From: Marinobacter sp. LQ44
Lineage (GTDB): Bacteria > Pseudomonadota > Gammaproteobacteria > Pseudomonadales > Oleiphilaceae
Direction of reading: 5' to 3'
Length of the DNA stretch: 64,000 bases
NCBI RefSeq assembly: GCF_001447155.2
Contig: NZ_CP014754.1
Coordinates: 1,984,001-2,048,000, forward strand
Shown: in pieces, positions 34,017 to 42,005 of the stretch
How positions within the stretch are numbered: position 1 is the first letter of the stretch
How the letters are laid out: every line of letters starts with the position of its first letter
Program-made: the position numbers and the translations under genes
The notes under the pieces: model-generated
What the model was told of the DNA's origin: nothing
Seen by the model: the letters and a program-made list of their open reading frames with translations, nothing else
The model's database searches: none

Positions 34017-35036
34017 ATGACCACTCTGCCCGACTTTTCCCTGCTCGAACTGGCCTCCGTCCGCGAAGGTGACTCGGTGAGCACCACACTGGCAAACAGC
34101 GTTGCCTATGCCCAACATGCCGAAACGCTCGGCTTCAAGAGGTTCTGGCTGGCCGAGCACCACAACATGGAGGGCATCTCCAGTTCCACCACATCGGTAC
34201 TGGTGGGCCATATTGCCGGCAAGACCCACAGCATCAGGGTTGGCTCCGGCGGCGTCATGCTGCCCAATCACCCGCCGCTGGTGGTGGCTGAACAGTTTGG
34301 CACCCTGGAATGCCTTTATCCGGGGCGCATTGACCTTGGCCTGGGCCGGGCACCGGGTACCGACCCCATCACGGCCAGGGCGCTGCGCCGTGATGGCCTG
34401 GGGGCGGATCAGTTCCCCGAAGATGTGGCCCGCCTGCAAAGCCTGCTCGGCCCTCTGCAACCGGGCCAGCCGGTAAAAGCCATTCCCGGCGCGGGCACCA
34501 AGGTGCCCATCTGGCTTCTGGGCTCAAGCCTGTTCAGCGCCCAGCTGGCAGCGTCCCGGGGCCTGCCCTATGCCTTCGCCGGGCACTTCGCCCCCAGGCT
34601 GTACCGGGAAGCCCTGAGGGTTTACCGGGACAATTTCAAACCTTCAGCGCAACTGGACCGACCCTACGCCATGCTCGCCATTCCGGCCATTCCCGCCGAC
34701 GCCCTGGAGCAGGCGAAATTTCTGGCCACCACCAGTTACCAGCGCATTCTATCGCTCTTCCGTGGCCAGCCCCTGTGGATGAAACCGCCGGTTGAATCCA
34801 TGGATGGCCTGTGGAACGCCGGTGAAAAGCTCAGCGTACTGGATTTCCTGGCGTTGCAAGTGATGGGCAATGCCGTTGATATCCGCCAACAGCTCGATAA
34901 CCTGCTGGCGGATATCGACGTAGACGAGCTGATGTTCACTGTCGACATCTATGACCCGGCGCAGCGCCGCCATGCCCTCGATATCCTGGCGCAAACCCGG
35001 GGTCAGAGCACCTCTTCGATAGCCGCCATCAACTGA
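34017..35036 (+). CDS. LLM class flavin-dependent oxidoreductase (luciferase-like)
   Basis: 339 residues of the bacterial luciferase-like TIM-barrel family. [42 protein letters not shown] is the typical first third; [43 protein letters not shown] follows and is the strongest signature, as in E. coli YhbW. Such proteins use reduced FMN; many act as oxygenases on unknown substrates. GGAGA stands before the ATG. The 3' end overlaps the convergent glutathione peroxidase gene by 34 bases. No adjacent flavin reductase is present. Substrate cannot be assigned. Confidence 0.88.
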   Translation: MTTLPDFSLLELASVREGDSVSTTLANSVAYAQHAETLGFKRFWLAEHHNMEGISSSTTSVLVGHIAGKTHSIRVGSGGVMLPNHPPLVVAEQFGTLECLYPGRIDLGLGRAPGTDPITARALRRDGLGADQFPEDVARLQSLLGPLQPGQPVKAIPGAGTKVPIWLLGSSLFSAQLAASRGLPYAFAGHFAPRLYREALRVYRDNFKPSAQLDRPYAMLAIPAIPADALEQAKFLATTSYQRILSLFRGQPLWMKPPVESMDGLWNAGEKLSVLDFLALQVMGNAVDIRQQLDNLLADIDVDELMFTVDIYDPAQRRHALDILAQTRGQSTSSIAAIN

Positions 35037-35548
35037 GGATCGTCCGGGCGAACCCGGCTGGGGAAGCTGGCGGTAACCTTGCCGTTCCGATCCAATACGT
35101 ATTTGGTGAAGTTCCAGCGCGGCGGCTGGCTCTGACGGTTAATCTCGCGGAACACCGGGTTTGCCTGGGAACCGGTCACCGCCCCGGGCGCGATCATGGT
35201 GAAGGTGACGCCAAAGTTGACGAAACAGACCTCAGCGGCTTCTTCTTCGGTGCTCGCCTCCTGGCGGAAATCGTCGCTGGCGAAGCCCACCACAACGAGG
35301 CCTTGGTCGCGGTATTTCTGGTGCAGCGCTTCGAGCCCCTCAAACTGGCCGGTATAACCACAACGGCTTGCCGTATTCACCACCAGCATCGGCTGGCCAG
35401 CGGCGAGTTCACACAGGTTGACGGAATCCCTGGAGTGCAGCTTGCGCTGGTCATGGTCGAGAAAGGCGGGGCACTCGGCGGCCCATGCTGGCAAAGCGGC
35501 AACCATAAGGACGATCAGCGACCACCGCTGCCATAGTGTCATATGCAT
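35003..35548 (-). CDS. Secreted glutathione peroxidase family protein
   Basis: 181 residues with a signal peptide ([23 protein letters not shown]). The peroxidatic Cys is in [31 protein letters not shown] carries the Trp-Asn of the catalytic set. The usual FPCNQFGxQEP segment is replaced by [12 protein letters not shown], so the middle Cys is lost and the conserved Gln or Asn is changed. A later Cys ([13 protein letters not shown]) is in the place of the resolving Cys of thioredoxin-dependent members. It would reduce hydroperoxides in the periplasm. The exact reductant is unknown. AGGAG precedes the ATG. It overlaps the flavin oxidoreductase gene tail to tail. Confidence 0.88.
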   Translation of the reverse strand: MHMTLWQRWSLIVLMVAALPAWAAECPAFLDHDQRKLHSRDSVNLCELAAGQPMLVVNTASRCGYTGQFEGLEALHQKYRDQGLVVVGFASDDFRQEASTEEEAAEVCFVNFGVTFTMIAPGAVTGSQANPVFREINRQSQPPRWNFTKYVLDRNGKVTASFPSRVRPDDPQLMAAIEEVL

Positions 35549-35654
35549 TGTTAGACTCCTGTTCTGCTGATCTAAAGCATACGACAGAGAAGGGCAATCC
35601 GCTCATAACCTGGCGGCAAGCCAAAACCCACGACTGACTTCCGGAGAGATTCTC

Positions 35655-36194
35655 GTGTCTGAACCTGAAATTTTCGTTTTTCTCTCCCATGGGCTCGAAA
35701 GCGGCCCCGGGAGTACCAAGATCCAGGCCCTTAAAACGGTGGCGGAGTCGTTTGCCGGCGTCCACGCCGAAGCCATTGATCATCGTAGCACCAAAGACCC
35801 GGCCCAGCGCTTTGGCCAAATGCGCGATGCCATGGCGGCAGCGGGTGCCGACCCGGCCCGGACCATCCTTGCCGGTTCCAGCATGGGCGGCTGGGTATGC
35901 GCGCAGACCAGTGCAGACACACCGGTACTGGGCTGCTTCCTGTTGGCGCCAGCCCTGGCCCTACCCGATTATCCCCAGAGCAGCCCCCACATTCAGGCCC
36001 GGCATACCCAGATCATCCACGGTTGGCAGGACGACGTGGTACCGCCGATGCCGGTTGTCGAACTGGCGCAAGCGCAGAACCTGCCCATCCTGCTGTTACC
36101 CGACAACCACCGGCTGGAGAACAGCGTTACCCGGGTTGCCGATGAGTTCCGGGCCTTTCTCATGACCGCCGGATTAAACCCTCGACATCATTGA
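35655..36194 (+). CDS. Small alpha/beta hydrolase (YqiA/RssB-like esterase group)
   Basis: 179 residues starting with GTG at 35655, eight bases after GGAGAG. FVFLSHGLESGPGSTKIQAL is the oxyanion strand; ILAGSSMGGWVCAQ holds the nucleophile Ser in GSSMGG; HGWQDDVVPP gives the acid; LLPDNHRLEN carries the His. This Ser-Asp-His order fits the small alpha/beta hydrolases near YqiA. No signal peptide is seen, so it is cytoplasmic. The substrate is unknown. It is divergent from the glutathione peroxidase gene and stands alone before the HiPIP gene. Confidence 0.8.
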   Translation: MSEPEIFVFLSHGLESGPGSTKIQALKTVAESFAGVHAEAIDHRSTKDPAQRFGQMRDAMAAAGADPARTILAGSSMGGWVCAQTSADTPVLGCFLLAPALALPDYPQSSPHIQARHTQIIHGWQDDVVPPMPVVELAQAQNLPILLLPDNHRLENSVTRVADEFRAFLMTAGLNPRHH

Positions 36195-36321
36195 CCGATG
36201 TCATCCAAACGCCGTGCATGACCGAATCATTTTGTTAGGGTGGTCCTGCTGCCCTCGCCGTTGCCTGAACTCCGGTTCCGGCAGGGCAACATACAAATGA
36301 TGAGAGAGAAAGGAGTTACCA

Positions 36322-36645
36322 ATGAGCGATTTCAATAAAAGTCGACGGGTATTCCTGCGCACTGCCGCGTTAGGTGTCGCTGCCGTTCCACTGGCACGGG
36401 TCGCCACCCACGTTCCGGCAGCCCGCGCTGACAAGCCGAAAGCCCAGGACGGCCATGCCCTGGATTACGTCAACGACGGTAGCACCAGTGATCACGAGAA
36501 ATATCAGGAAGGAAACAAGTGTTCCAACTGTGCGTTTTGGGCCGGGGAAGTTTCCGGTGGCTGGGGCGGTTGCCGTCACCCGCAGTTCAGCGATGTCCTG
36601 GTCAATGCTGACGGCTGGTGTAACACCTGGGTACCGGGCGGCTGA
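36322..36645 (+). CDS. High-potential iron-sulfur protein with Tat signal
   Basis: 107 residues. The N-terminus SRRVFLRTAALGVAAVPLARVA is a twin-arginine signal. The mature part of about 70 residues holds four cysteines in the HiPIP spacing: CSNC (KCSNCAFW), then GGC and GWC, which bind one 4Fe-4S cluster at high potential. HiPIPs carry electrons in the periplasm from bc1 complexes to oxidases or other enzymes. GAGAGAAAGGAG precedes the ATG. The gene is single, followed by a hairpin. Length and Cys pattern are standard. Confidence 0.92.
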   Translation: MSDFNKSRRVFLRTAALGVAAVPLARVATHVPAARADKPKAQDGHALDYVNDGSTSDHEKYQEGNKCSNCAFWAGEVSGGWGGCRHPQFSDVLVNADGWCNTWVPGG

Positions 36646-36655
36646 TGCCACTTCA

Positions 36656-36679
36656 CAGGCGGCCGTCGCTGGCCGCCTG
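36656..36679 (+). terminator. Hairpin after the HiPIP gene
   Basis: CAGGCGGCC (36656-36664), loop GTCGCT, GGCCGCCTG (36671-36679): a 9-bp GC-rich stem 10 bases after the stop. The following CTGATCAAATTT has only a weak T-run. Confidence 0.6.
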
Positions 36680-36892
36680 CTGATCAAATTTCGCTCACAG
36701 AATAATCCCGAATTCCCTCCGCGCTGCTGCCTCTGCGCCGAATAAATCGAAATTTCATGAACTTGCGATACTCAAAAATCTGTCGCCGGAATTATCTGAT
36801 TTTGGTCATTTCCTTGCGAAAACCCTCATGTTTTGCCAGTCTTTAATAATGTAACAAAGGATTTCAGCAAAAAAACAAACGGAGACAGCGCG

Positions 36893-37921
36893 ATGAGCAA
36901 CACAAGTAAATTCAGGAAACTGGCCGGTTTTTCGGCGTTCGCCTTTGCAGCGATCACTGCGGCAAACTCGGTAAACGCCGCCAACTGGCGCTATGCCCAT
37001 GAAGAATACGAGGGTGATGTTCAGGACGTTTACGCCTACAAATTCAAGGAATACGTAGAGGAGAATTCCGACCATACGGTGCAGGTGTTCCGCTTTGGTG
37101 AGCTGGGCGAATCTGACGACATCATGGAGCAAACCCAGGCCGGTATTCTTAACTTTGTAAACCAGTCCCCGGGCTTCACCGGCTCCCTCATTCCCGAAGC
37201 ACAGATCTTCTTCATTCCCTACCTGATGCCTACCGATATGGACACGGTCATCAAGTTTTTCCGGGAATCCAAAGCCATCAACGAAGACTTCCCGGAGCTT
37301 TATGCCGAGCAGGGCCTGGAACTGCTGAAGATGTACCCCGAGGGTGAAATGGTGGTCACGGTGGACGAACCGGTAACGTCCCCGGCAGGCTTCAACAATA
37401 AAAAGATTCGGGTAATGACCAACCCGCTGTTGTCTGAAACCTATTCCGCTTTCGGTGCCACACCTACGCCGCTGCCCTGGGGCGAAGTGTACGGTGCCCT
37501 GCAGACCAACATGATCCAGGGTCAGGAAAACCCGATTTTCTGGATCGAATCCGGTGGTCTGTACGAGGTCTCCCCGAATCTGGTATTCACCGGCCACGGT
37601 TGGTTCACCACCGCCATGATGGCAAACCAGAACTTCTTCAATGGTCTTTCTGATGCAGACAAAAAGCTGGTTCGCGACGCCGCGGACTACGCCTTTGAAG
37701 AGATCATCGTTCACATCGATGGCCTGGCCGACGAGGCTCTGGAGAAAATCCAGGCCGCCAGTGATCGGGTCACCGTCACCCGCCTGAACGAAGAACAGAT
37801 CGAAGCCTTCCGTGCCCGCGCCCCGCAGGTGGAAGAGCGCTTCATCAACATGACCGGCGAGCGTGGCAAGCAGCTGCTTGAACAGTTCAAGGCCGATCTA
37901 GAAGCCGTTCAGGGACAGTAA
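36893..37921 (+). CDS. teaA: Ectoine/hydroxyectoine TRAP transporter binding protein
   Basis: 342 residues from ATG 36893 (GGAGA upstream; the frame start at 36833 adds an unlikely leader). A signal peptide ends near VNAA-NW. The mature protein closely resembles Halomonas TeaA as I recall it: NWRYAHEEYEGDVQDV, FRFGELGESDDIMEQTQ, NQSPGFTGSLIPEAQIFF, YLMPTDMDTV, PTPLPWGEVYGALQT and GQENPIFWIESGGLYEVSP. It binds ectoine-type solutes in the periplasm and hands them to TeaBC. A strong hairpin follows before teaB. DctP-type call is certain; ectoine specificity is likely from the resemblance and the teaABCD order. Confidence 0.9.
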   Translation: MSNTSKFRKLAGFSAFAFAAITAANSVNAANWRYAHEEYEGDVQDVYAYKFKEYVEENSDHTVQVFRFGELGESDDIMEQTQAGILNFVNQSPGFTGSLIPEAQIFFIPYLMPTDMDTVIKFFRESKAINEDFPELYAEQGLELLKMYPEGEMVVTVDEPVTSPAGFNNKKIRVMTNPLLSETYSAFGATPTPLPWGEVYGALQTNMIQGQENPIFWIESGGLYEVSPNLVFTGHGWFTTAMMANQNFFNGLSDADKKLVRDAADYAFEEIIVHIDGLADEALEKIQAASDRVTVTRLNEEQIEAFRARAPQVEERFINMTGERGKQLLEQFKADLEAVQGQ

Positions 37922-37933
37922 AGCGGCAGGATT

Positions 37934-37960
37934 CAAAGGGTGGCGCTTCGCCACCCTTTG
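37934..37960 (+). promoter_or_regulatory. Stable intercistronic hairpin between teaA and teaB
   Basis: CAAAGGGTGGCG (37934-37945), loop CTT, CGCCACCCTTTG (37949-37960): a 12-bp perfect stem 12 bases after the teaA stop. No T-run follows and the gene order continues. It probably protects the teaA mRNA end or partly stops transcription, giving more binding protein than membrane subunits. Confidence 0.75.
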
Positions 37961-38036
37961 ATGTCCGGCCCTGGTTTAACCCCCGCCCCGCCGGGGTCCT
38001 TACCGGCCGGGAGCGAATGATTCTGGAGTGGAATCC

Positions 38037-38633
38037 ATGTCTGAACATCCCGAGGAGGTTGTTGAAGACGATACCGGCAGCTATGAGTCAGGTTTACCGG
38101 GCTTTCTGGGCACCATCGATGAATGGATCGCCAAGGTTGAAGCCGTTATGCTTGCCGCCGGTGTCATTCTTATGGCTATCAACACCTGCGCCAATGTGAT
38201 TGGACGCTTTGCTTTCGGACAGGGGCTGTTCTTCTCTGGTGAGATCAACCGCATCCTGATCATACTGATCACTTTCGCCGGTATTGGCTACGCTGCCCGC
38301 CATGGCCGCCACATCCGCATGTCTGCAGTCTACGACGCCCTGCCCGCCAAAGCGCGTAAAGTGCTGATGATCTTCATTGCCCTGTTCACCTCGGTGGTGA
38401 TGTTTTTCCTGTGTTATCACGCCTACGGCTACATCGAGACTCTGTATAGCCGCGGCCGCATTTTGCCTGCCTTAGGTATACCTATCTGGATCATCTACAT
38501 CTGGGCGCCCATCGGTTTCGCCATTACTGGTATCCAGTATTTCCTGACCGCCATCAAAAACCTCACCAGCAAGGACGTCTACCTCTCAACCGGTGTGGTG
38601 GATGGCTATGCTGACACCGAGTCCGAGGTCTGA
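38037..38633 (+). CDS. teaB: TRAP transporter small membrane subunit (DctQ type)
   Basis: 198 residues from ATG 38037, eight bases after GGAG; a GTG at 38028 lies within that ribosome site. Four membrane helices are visible (about 37-62, 75-95, 110-135, 155-175) after a 30-residue acidic N-terminal stretch. [44 protein letters not shown] is the typical DctQ region with its Glu and Arg. It pairs with TeaC in the inner membrane to import ectoines with sodium. It follows teaA after 115 bases and precedes teaC by 37. Confidence 0.9.
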   Translation: MSEHPEEVVEDDTGSYESGLPGFLGTIDEWIAKVEAVMLAAGVILMAINTCANVIGRFAFGQGLFFSGEINRILIILITFAGIGYAARHGRHIRMSAVYDALPAKARKVLMIFIALFTSVVMFFLCYHAYGYIETLYSRGRILPALGIPIWIIYIWAPIGFAITGIQYFLTAIKNLTSKDVYLSTGVVDGYADTESEV

Positions 38634-38670
38634 GACAGCCGTAACCCGATAAGGAACAGGAAGATTACTT

Positions 38671-39957
38671 ATGGCAACTATTCTCATGTTGATCATGATC
38701 GGGCTACTGCTGCTGGGCTTCCCGATGATGATCCCACTGACCACCGCGGCGGTGGTCGGCTTTGTAATGATGTTCGACGGCTTCGGCCAGATGCAAACGT
38801 TCATCCAGCAAATGATGGGTGGTATCCGGCCGGCGTCGTTGATTGCAGTACCCATGTTTATTCTGGCCGCCGATATCATGACCCGGGGCCAGTCGGCTGA
38901 CCGGCTGATCAACATGGTCATGGCGTTCATTGGCCACATCAAGGGCGGCCTGGCCATCAGTACCGCCACCTCCTGCACGCTGTTTGGGGCGGTTTCCGGT
39001 TCAACCCAGGCCACGGTGGTGGCCGTTGGGTCGCCACTTCGCCCGAAAATGCTCAAAGCGGGCTATTCTGACCCGTTCACGCTCGCACTGATCATCAACG
39101 CCAGTGACATCGCGTTCCTGATTCCCCCCAGTATCGGCATGATTATCTACGGGGTTATCTCCGAAACCTCCATTGCCGAACTGTTCATTGCCGGTATCGG
39201 GCCAGGTATTCTGATCCTGTTCATGTTCTCGCTTTACTGCCTGTTCTACGCGTACAAGCACAACGTACCAACCGAAGAGAAGGCCAGCTGGAAGCAAAGG
39301 GCACTGTCAGTGCGGGATGCCTCCTGGCCGCTGATGTTCCCCGTGATCATTGTTGGCGGTATCTACGGCGGCATTTTCAGCCCCACCGAAGCCGCAGCCG
39401 TGTGCGTACTCTACGCCTTCCTGCTGGAGTTCGTGATCTTCCGCTCCCTGAAGCTCAAAGACGTTTACAAGATCGCCAAGTCCACCGGCCTGATCACAGC
39501 CGTGGTGTTTATTCTGGTTGCCGTTGGCAATGGTTTCTCCTGGATTATCTCCTTCGCCCAGATTCCCCAGGCCATTCTGGAAACCGTCGGTGTGAACGAA
39601 GCCGGCCCGGTGGGCGTGCTGATTGCCATCTGTATTGCTTTCTTTATTGCCTGTATGTTCGTTGACCCGATCGTGGTCATTCTGGTGCTGACCCCCATTT
39701 TTGCCCCAGCCATCCAGGCAACCGGCCTGGACCCGGTGCTGGTGGGTGTACTGATCACCCTGCAGGTGGCCATAGGCTCCGCAACACCGCCGTTCGGCTG
39801 TGACATATTTACCGCCATCGCCATCTTCAAACGCCCCTACATGGAAGTGATCCGGGGTACGCCACCGTTTATCTTCATGCTGGTGACCGCCGCCGGGCTG
39901 ATCATTGCCTTCCCGGATATCGCCCTGTTCCTGAGGGACCTGGCTTACCGAGACTGA
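38671..39957 (+). CDS. teaC: TRAP transporter large membrane subunit (DctM type)
   Basis: 428 residues with about 12 membrane helices, normal DctM length. Family marks are MLIMIGLLLLGFPMMIPL at the start, FILAADIMTRGQSADRLINM, SGSTQATVVAVGSPLRPKML, NASDIAFLIPPSIGMIIYGVISETSIAELFIAGIGPG and GSATPPFGCDIFTAIAIF. It is the sodium-coupled transport channel of the complex. AGGAAGATTACTT precedes the ATG. It forms one locus with teaA, teaB and the UspA-like teaD that follows after 33 bases. Confidence 0.93.
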   Translation: MATILMLIMIGLLLLGFPMMIPLTTAAVVGFVMMFDGFGQMQTFIQQMMGGIRPASLIAVPMFILAADIMTRGQSADRLINMVMAFIGHIKGGLAISTATSCTLFGAVSGSTQATVVAVGSPLRPKMLKAGYSDPFTLALIINASDIAFLIPPSIGMIIYGVISETSIAELFIAGIGPGILILFMFSLYCLFYAYKHNVPTEEKASWKQRALSVRDASWPLMFPVIIVGGIYGGIFSPTEAAAVCVLYAFLLEFVIFRSLKLKDVYKIAKSTGLITAVVFILVAVGNGFSWIISFAQIPQAILETVGVNEAGPVGVLIAICIAFFIACMFVDPIVVILVLTPIFAPAIQATGLDPVLVGVLITLQVAIGSATPPFGCDIFTAIAIFKRPYMEVIRGTPPFIFMLVTAAGLIIAFPDIALFLRDLAYRD

Positions 39958-39990
39958 GCCGGGTTGCCCGGCCAGTAACAGGAGAGACCT

Positions 39991-40434
39991 ATGTTCAAAC
40001 GGATCCTGGTAGCTGTGGATGGCTCCAAAACCTCGCTGAAAGCACTGGATAAGGCGATTGACCTGCAAAAGCTGATTCCGGATGCCGAGATTTTCATCCT
40101 GTGCGTCTACAAACACCACAGCCTGTTCGAGGCGTCATTGTCGATCGGACGCCCCGACGACATGGACATTCCAGACAAGGTGCTGTCGGATTACGCCAAA
40201 GGAGTGGTGAACCACGCAAAAGAGATGGCCAAAGAGCACGGCGCCACCAAAGTGCGCGGCTTTGTGAAAGCCGGCCGGCCATCCAAGGTGATTGTAAAAT
40301 TCGCCCAGGACAAAGAGGCGGATCTGATCGTCGTTGGTACCAAAGGCACCAACAGTGATAAAGACGGCATGTTCCTGGGCAGTGTTTCCCACCGGGTGGC
40401 GTCCCATGCCAAATGCCCGGTATTGGTGGTCTGA
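39991..40434 (+). CDS. teaD: UspA-type ATP-binding regulator of the TRAP transporter
   Basis: 147 residues of the universal stress protein fold: [27 protein letters not shown] at the start and [37 protein letters not shown] at the end. The latter resembles the ATP-binding G-2x-G-9x-G(S/T) motif with one added residue. In Halomonas the equivalent gene teaD follows teaABC and lowers transporter activity. The same gene order here supports that role. AGGAGAG lies before the ATG. A strong hairpin follows. Confidence 0.88.
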   Translation: MFKRILVAVDGSKTSLKALDKAIDLQKLIPDAEIFILCVYKHHSLFEASLSIGRPDDMDIPDKVLSDYAKGVVNHAKEMAKEHGATKVRGFVKAGRPSKVIVKFAQDKEADLIVVGTKGTNSDKDGMFLGSVSHRVASHAKCPVLVV

Positions 40435-40457
40435 ACAGACATTGATGCTGCAATCTC

Positions 40458-40486
40458 AGGCCGGTATTGCAAAATACCGGCCTTCT
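40458..40486 (+). terminator. Terminator hairpin of the tea operon
   Basis: AGGCCGGTATT (40458-40468), loop GCAA, AATACCGGCCT (40473-40483), then TCT. An 11-bp perfect stem 23 bases after the teaD stop, with a short T-tract. Confidence 0.7.
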
Positions 40487-40590
40487 GGCAATCACGGATT
40501 TCCGCAGTCTGATCAGATTTTCACCGTGCTAGACTCCCCCGCCTTGCGTTTCTTTCAATTCACAAAACTCAAATCACAAGGCGTCTACCC

Positions 40591-42003
40591 ATGACTGCAA
40601 TTGTCGATTTTCTCAACTCGATTCTCTGGGGTTATGTCCTCGTCTACGGCCTGCTGGCCGTCGGTGTCTTCTTCACCATCCGCCTGGGTTTTCTGCAATT
40701 CGTCAATTTCGGCGAAATGGTCCGGGCCATCCGCGGTTCCCGTGAAAGCGACGTTCACGGGATCTCACCTTTCCAGGCACTGTGTACCAGCCTTGCTTCC
40801 CGGGTCGGCACCGGCAACCTGGCCGGGGTGGCCGTAGCCTTGTACCTCGGCGGTGCCGGCGCCATTTTCTGGATGTGGATGGTAGCACTGGTGGGCATGG
40901 CCACGGGCTATGCCGAAAGCACCCTGGCACAGCTCTACAAGGTGCGTGACGGCAAGGGCCAGTATCGGGGCGGTCCGGCGGTTTACATTGCCAAGGGCCT
41001 GAAAGCCCCATGGGCAGCGGCCATCTTCGCAGTTTGCCTGATCATCTCGTTTGGCCTGGTGTTCAACGCTGTACAGGCCAACTCCATCGCCGACGCCATG
41101 GAGGGTGCCTTTGGTGCGCCCAAACTAGGTGTTGGCGTGGTCATTGCGGCGCTCGCCGGCATCGTGATATTTGGCGGTCTGCGCAAGATCGTTCGTTTTG
41201 CCGAGTTTGTTGTGCCGTTTATGGCGGGCGCCTATGTGCTCCTGGCACTTGGCGTGATGGCCATGAACATCACCGAGGTACCGGGCATTCTGACGATGAT
41301 CGTCAAAAGCGCCTTCGGCCTGGAAGAAGCCGCCGGTGGCGCCGCCGGCTCGGTGACCGCCGCGATGCTCAACGGCATCAAGCGGGGCCTGTTCTCCAAC
41401 GAAGCCGGCATGGGTTCTGCCCCCAATATCGCGGCCACCGCCACACCGGCACCGCACCACCCGTCGTCACAGGGCCTTGTTCAGGCGTTTGGTGTGTTTG
41501 TCGACACCATCATTATCTGTACCGCCACAGCCGTGATGATTCTGCTGGCCGGCGTGCTGGAACCCGGTTCTGGCATCACCGGTACGCAACTGACCCAGCA
41601 GGCCATGGAAGTCCACCTGGGTGAATTTGGTGGCTACTTTATTGCCGTCGCCATCCTGTTTTTTGCCTTCACGTCCATCGTGGCCAACTACACCTATGCC
41701 GAGAACGCCCTGATTTACCTGAAAGGCGGCAGCACCCTTGGGCTCACCCTGCTTCGCCTGGCAGCCCTGGCCATGGTTATCTGGGGTGGCTATGAAGCCG
41801 TGGTTACGGTATTCAACGCCGCGGATGCCTCGATGGGACTGATGGCGGCCATCAACCTGGTGGCAATTGTGCTGCTATCCGGCACGGTAGCCAAGTTGAC
41901 CAAGGACTACCTGGCCCAACGGAAAGAGGGACTGGTACCCCACTTCAAGTCAAAGGATTACCCGGAGCTGCACGAGAAAATCGACAGCAACATCTGGCAT
42001 TAA
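40591..42003 (+). CDS. AGCS family sodium:alanine/glycine symporter
   Basis: 470 residues with about 11 membrane helices. Family marks include the start FLNSILWGYVLVYGLLAVGVFFTIRLGFLQF, then GISPFQALCTSLASRVGTGNLAGVAVALYLGGAGAIFWMWMVALVGMATGYAESTLAQLYK (abbreviated here only by position 55-115) and KRGLFSNEAGMGSAPNIAA near 265, the signature of AlsT/DagA. It imports alanine or glycine with sodium. It is a single gene; its TAA lies two bases from the reversed stop of the diguanylate cyclase gene. Confidence 0.93.
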   Translation: MTAIVDFLNSILWGYVLVYGLLAVGVFFTIRLGFLQFVNFGEMVRAIRGSRESDVHGISPFQALCTSLASRVGTGNLAGVAVALYLGGAGAIFWMWMVALVGMATGYAESTLAQLYKVRDGKGQYRGGPAVYIAKGLKAPWAAAIFAVCLIISFGLVFNAVQANSIADAMEGAFGAPKLGVGVVIAALAGIVIFGGLRKIVRFAEFVVPFMAGAYVLLALGVMAMNITEVPGILTMIVKSAFGLEEAAGGAAGSVTAAMLNGIKRGLFSNEAGMGSAPNIAATATPAPHHPSSQGLVQAFGVFVDTIIICTATAVMILLAGVLEPGSGITGTQLTQQAMEVHLGEFGGYFIAVAILFFAFTSIVANYTYAENALIYLKGGSTLGLTLLRLAALAMVIWGGYEAVVTVFNAADASMGLMAAINLVAIVLLSGTVAKLTKDYLAQRKEGLVPHFKSKDYPELHEKIDSNIWH

Positions 42004-42005
42004 GC

